A DNA stretch of 28,583 nucleotides from Geminicoccus sp035556675 (GTDB lineage Bacteria > Pseudomonadota > Alphaproteobacteria > Geminicoccales > Geminicoccaceae). Of this stretch, positions 25,821 to 28,583 are shown piece after piece. A program made the translations under genes and the position numbers. Position 1 is the stretch's first letter, and the number at the start of each line of letters is the position of its first letter. The notes under the pieces are model-generated. The model was not told where the DNA came from, ran no database searches, and saw only the letters and a list, made by a program, of their open reading frames with translations. The stretch spans positions 1 through 28,583 of the forward strand of contig NZ_DATMFZ010000170.1 in the NCBI RefSeq assembly GCF_035556675.1, read 5' to 3'.

Positions 25821-26027
25821 ATGAATTCGAACCGTGCCGATGAGATCGCCGACCGCGAAGCCGAAGAGCGCAGTGAGAACGAAGGAATGCCAGAGCACCA
25901 GGCCAAGGGCCATGACCCGGTGCGTTGGGCCGCGGAGCGTGACAGGAGGGTGCGCCGGCGTATGCCTGAACGCTCTTCCAGCCGTGTTGGCGCTTTAGGT
26001 TCTGCCTTGGTGTCTTGCCCGCGCTAG
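25821..26027 (+). CDS. small hydrophilic hypothetical protein
   Basis: This is 68 residues from ATG 25821, with AAAGGG nine bases ahead. The sequence is strongly charged (ADEIADREAEERSENEGMPE, then HDPVRWAAERDRRVRRRMPE). It is probably disordered, perhaps nucleic-acid- or partner-binding. An opposing frame (25722-25913) encodes a hydrophobic start, but its tail is unconvincing. No family was recognised. Confidence 0.45.
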   Translation: MNSNRADEIADREAEERSENEGMPEHQAKGHDPVRWAAERDRRVRRRMPERSSSRVGALGSALVSCPR

Positions 26028-26185
26028 TCGCGCTCAGCTCAGCTCGCCTTGCATTTTGCTCGATCCGGCATGGGAGTGGCGCGACGAGACTTCCTCGCTG
26101 AGCAATGGACGCCGTCTTTGCGTTCGTCCCAGCCCAAAACCGAAGCGAGTGCCGCCAGACAGGTACAGCTTGGAGGGGAAAGAAA

Positions 26186-26320
26186 ATGGCTAAGGGGCAG
26201 AAGCGAAGCGGCCGCGAAGCAAAGAAGCCGAGGCAGCCGAAGGTAAAATCTAATGCGGCCGCCTCTCCCTTTGCAGCGATACGAATGCGGGCCGCGCCGT
26301 TGCCTGCGAAGAAGGGCTAG
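26186..26320 (+). CDS. small basic protein (MAKGQ type)
   Basis: This is 44 residues beginning MAKGQKRSGREAKKPRQPKV, followed by an Ala/Pro-rich tail ending PAKKG. I recognise similar short basic proteins with this start in alphaproteobacteria, of unknown function. The ribosome site GGAGGGGAAAG ends three bases before the ATG and strongly supports the start; longer frames upstream have none. Binding to RNA or DNA is plausible from the charge. Confidence 0.7.
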   Translation: MAKGQKRSGREAKKPRQPKVKSNAAASPFAAIRMRAAPLPAKKG

Positions 26321-26615
26321 CAGCGACCTGGAACCCCGCAACAGCCTGGGCCAGACACACCATCCCTGATACGCCATAGACAGTAATCAGGCGGTGATTC
26401 TTCGGGCCGCGGGCTCCGAATTTGGCACCACGGGCCTCGCGCAACGGCGCTTTGGGCAGTTGCCCAGACTGAATGGTCGGTCTCGCCGCCTACGGCCGGG
26501 AGGTGAGCGGCGTTGGAGGCTGCCCGAACCTGAGAATTAAGCCGAGGGGAGCGGATCCAATGAGTGCCGGATCCTTCAGCAGCTCCTGCTGCGGCCGCTA
26601 CCAAGGAGATATTGT

Positions 26616-27155
26616 GTGACCTTCTCGTCGGTGGAGATCTACAGAAGCGCGAACGGCGACACCTGGCATCTCATCCGCAATAGCGTGACGGGGCGGGTTC
26701 TTGTGCGGCATCAAGCCAATCCCTCATCCGGCGGCCATGTCACGGAAGTGGAAGTCGAGGAGTTCCTGAGCCGTGATGCTTCTGGCCCGGAGTACGACGC
26801 GACACGGAAACTCCTCGCCGCCTCGGGAGGGGAGGTGGGAGACTGGGCCCGCGCCGGCAGCCAGGTTGCGTCTGTGCCGGAGGACGCGATGAGCGGAACG
26901 CTTTCCTTCGACTGCCCGCGCTGTGGCGTAGGCCTCGCCATGAGCGAGCGCCAGGGCATCGAGTTTGATTATTGCCCACAGTGCCGAGGCGTCTGGCTTG
27001 ACCGTGGCGGGCTCGACAAGATCATTGAGCGCGCTGAAGCGCCGCCCCCGCCGAGCCAACCAGCGCCGGGCCTGCCAGCCGGTGGATGGACCCAGCCTGC
27101 CGCGCCTCAGCCCCGCCCGCATGGTGCAGCGCAACAGCTACCTGAGCGCGACTAG
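26616..27155 (+). CDS. TFIIB-type zinc-finger protein with IS-derived tail
   Basis: This is 179 residues from a GTG with AAGGAG seven bases upstream. Residues 1-75 form one small domain (VEIYRSANGDTWHLIRNSVT, HQANPSSGGHVTEVEVEEFL) that I know as a stand-alone protein. Residues 97-140 form a TFIIB-type zinc finger with C100-x2-C103 and C120-x2-C123 (FDYCPQCRGVWLDRGGLDKI). A Pro-rich linker follows. The last ~10 residues (AAQQLPERD) are read from the start of the IS256 remnant, whose Trp codon became the TAG at 27153-27155. The native end was therefore lost. Function is unknown; the fusion is as seen. Confidence 0.78.
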   Translation: MTFSSVEIYRSANGDTWHLIRNSVTGRVLVRHQANPSSGGHVTEVEVEEFLSRDASGPEYDATRKLLAASGGEVGDWARAGSQVASVPEDAMSGTLSFDCPRCGVGLAMSERQGIEFDYCPQCRGVWLDRGGLDKIIERAEAPPPPSQPAPGLPAGGWTQPAAPQPRPHGAAQQLPERD

Positions 27156-28159
27156 CAGACCCGGATCGCCACGGTCGAGCTCCGCATCCCGAAGCTGCGG
27201 AAAGGCAGCTACTTCCCTGCTTTCCTCGAGCCCCGCCGGACCGCCGAGAGGGCCCTAACGGCGGCGATCCAGGAAGCCTGCGTCCAGGGCATCTCCACAC
27301 GCTCTGTGGACGACTTGGTCCGCGCGATGGGCATGAAGGGGATCAGCTGCCGCCAGATCTCGCGCCTCTGCGCCGAGATCAACGAGCGGGTACGCGACTT
27401 CCTCGCCGTCCCATCGAGGGCGACCGGCCCTACCTCTGGTTCGACGCCACCTACGTGAAGGTGCGCGAGGTCGGGCGGATCGTCTCTGTGGCCGGGACCA
27501 TTGCGGTCTGCGTCAACGCCGAGGGGCGGCGCGAAGTCCTCGGCAGGGCGCTCGGCAGCTCCGAGGCGGAGCCCTTCGGGCTCGACTTCCTGAGCACCCT
27601 GAAGCGGCGCGGCCGGGCGGGCGTGAAGCCGGTCTCCGAGGCCCCCGAGGGCCTGAAGGCCACCGTGACGAAGGTACTACGGGCGACTTGGCAGCGCTGC
27701 TGCGTCCACTTCGCCCGCAACGCGCTGGCGCATGCGGGCAAGGCCTAGCGCCGCATCGTCTCGACCTGGGTCGGCACCGCCTACGCCCAGGAGGATGCAG
27801 CCGCCGTGCACGCCCGGTGGCGCAGCGTGGCCGACCAGCTCCGCCCGAAGGTGGCCAAACTCGCCGCCCTGATGGACAGCGCCGAGAAGGATGTGCTGGT
27901 CTACATGCACATCCCCGCCGCCCACCGGGCAAAGCTACAGCCGACGAACCCGATCGAGCGGCTCAACGGCGAGATCAAGCGCCGCACCGATGTCGTCGGC
28001 ATCTTTCCCAACGAGGCCGCCATCGTGAGGCTCGTCGGCGCCATCCTTCTCGAGCAGTCCGACGAGTGGGCCATTCAGCGCTCGTGCTACATGACCCTGG
28101 AAGCCATCAGCACCGTCAGCGATACTGCCACCGTCAGGCTCTCGGCCGTGCCAGCCTGA
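27125..28159 (+). pseudogene. IS256-family transposase remnant
   Basis: The sequence reads ERD-stop-QTRIATVELRIPKLRKG, GISTRSVDDLVRAMGMKGIS, then after a frame change near 27408 IEGDRPYLWFDATYVKVREV, GRREVLGRALGSSEAEPFGL and CCVHFARNALAHAGKA. A TAG at 27746-27748 interrupts it, and it continues as RRIVSTWVGTAYAQEDAAAV, PTNPIERLNGEIKRRTDVVG and GIFPNEAAIVRL. The N-terminal ~100 residues are missing. The second catalytic Asp region, usually SDAHEGL, is SEAPEGL. So truncation, a frameshift, two stops and a lost catalytic residue all disable it. Confidence 0.88.
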
Positions 28160-28406
28160 CCCGGCCAACCAACCCGCCGAGGAAATCGCGCTCCTGCACC
28201 ACGCGATGAGACACGACCTGAGCCGAAGGAGAGTGGGCATAGCAGACCCGGGCTTCCAACGGCTGTTGCGCTTAGAGCGGATGGCCGCCGCCGAGGTACC
28301 CTAGGCCTTGGAGACTGCCGCAATGCATCGGCACGTTCGGCCAGGGTCGCGCCACATCTAACTCATGTGCAACTCCAGAGAGTGTTCGCTCCCGGTTTCA
28401 TTCCCT

Positions 28407-28418
28407 ACACCATTTCCT
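28407..28418. repeat. 12-base match to the tRNA 3' end, possible attachment remnant
   Basis: ACACCATTTCCT occurs here and at 100-111, where ACACCA is the end of the tRNA exon and TTTCCT its downstream flank. Both lie at the window's extremes in the same orientation. This could be a core attachment-site duplication flanking an integrated island, but 12 bases is short and the adjoining bases differ. Confidence 0.35.
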
Positions 28419-28435
28419 CTGTTCAAGAGGCTGAT
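28416..28435 (+). terminator. weak intrinsic-terminator-like hairpin
   Basis: CCTCT (28416-28420), loop GTTCA and AGAGG (28426-28430) form a 5-bp stem, followed by CTGATTTTT. The stem is short and the T-run is offset by four bases, so termination would be inefficient. No gene clearly ends here. Confidence 0.3.
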
Positions 28436-28583
28436 TTTTCGCCCTCCAAGCTTCCGCCATGGCGGCGTCCCCCACAATATCCCCCACAGTTTGCTTGCGT
28501 CAGCCTGACCTCTGGTGAGACGAAAGGAGCGCGTGGAGGCCCTCGACCGCACTACCCCTCCTCGGATGAGGGCCTGCTCGGCG

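Larger units (their letters stand above)
28160..28583. other. right-end non-coding stretch
   Basis: No complete gene was seen. A plus-strand frame at 28161-28304 (EEIALLHHAMRHDLSRRRVG then LLRLERMAAAEVP) looks protein-like but has no start signal and may be a remnant. Further right are a palindrome CCGCCATGGCGG (28454-28465) and two TCCCCCACA repeats (28468-28476 and 28480-28488). The minus-strand frame across them encodes LWGILWGTPP. Such sequence can occur near integration sites, but no integrase is visible here. Confidence 0.35.

Noticed and set aside
28398..28415. tRNA-like end (GTTTCATTCCCTACACCA)
   Set aside because: Only two T-stem pairs form, so it is not a tRNA; kept only as a short repeat.
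1..28583. CRISPR array
   Set aside because: No regularly spaced repeats of 25-40 bases and no cas genes were seen.

Overview
The window is GC-rich proteobacterial DNA. The likely source is an alphaproteobacterium of the Rhodospirillales/Acetobacteraceae type (inference). The support is a recombinase cassette with DUF2924, three different degraded IS5-family elements and an IS256 element, a set of small stress genes common in that order, and an intron-split tRNA whose acceptor strand suits an alphaproteobacterial tRNA-Arg. It looks like accessory DNA at a tRNA locus: few long operons, many broken mobile elements, and single genes between them.

Layout. Bases 1-105 hold the last part of a group I intron and the 3' exon of the tRNA it splits. 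After a non-coding stretch comes one very large gene (537-6104), a DUF4011 / SF1 helicase / Vsr-like nuclease / DUF3320 protein of the kind found in anti-phage defence. From 6315 to 12289 there is a nested structure. A four-gene recombinase cassette (11978-12289, DUF2924, serine recombinase, HTH-like small gene; all joined by ATGA overlaps) is followed downstream by two truncated copies of its own 3' end. Between the copies sit two cargo units: a two-gene operon of paralogous nucleoside-deoxyribosyltransferase/TIR-like proteins, one soluble and one membrane-anchored (6965-8237), and a DUF533/TerB-like gene with a perfect palindrome ahead of it.

From 12.3 to 17.9 kb come small hypothetical genes, a decayed secreted-protein/thermonuclease pair, a proteasome-beta-like peptidase that keeps the T1/D17/K33 triad, a dead IS5 element, and a CBS-CBS-BON protein. 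From 18.4 to 25.6 kb there is another dead IS5 element, a hemerythrin-like/DUF2382 protein, an IS3 scrap, ExoD, a DUF1003 membrane protein, a third dead IS5 element abutting a decapitated nhaA, and a secreted DUF2147 protein. The last part has two short hydrophilic proteins, a TFIIB-type zinc-finger protein whose C-terminus runs into an IS256 remnant, and a non-coding right end that repeats 12 bases found at the tRNA end.

How it fits together. The left third reads as defence plus a site-specific recombination module that may have accumulated cargo. The right two thirds read as general stress and envelope genes amid insertion-sequence decay. Nearly every mobile element carries frameshifts or stops, and so do the recombinase and DUF2924 genes. 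Either the region is old and decaying, or the assembly has small indel errors; the sequence alone cannot fully separate these. The best candidate for an undescribed system is the NDT/TIR-like pair at 6965-8237, where the soluble partner keeps the expected catalytic glutamate and the membrane partner has lost it.
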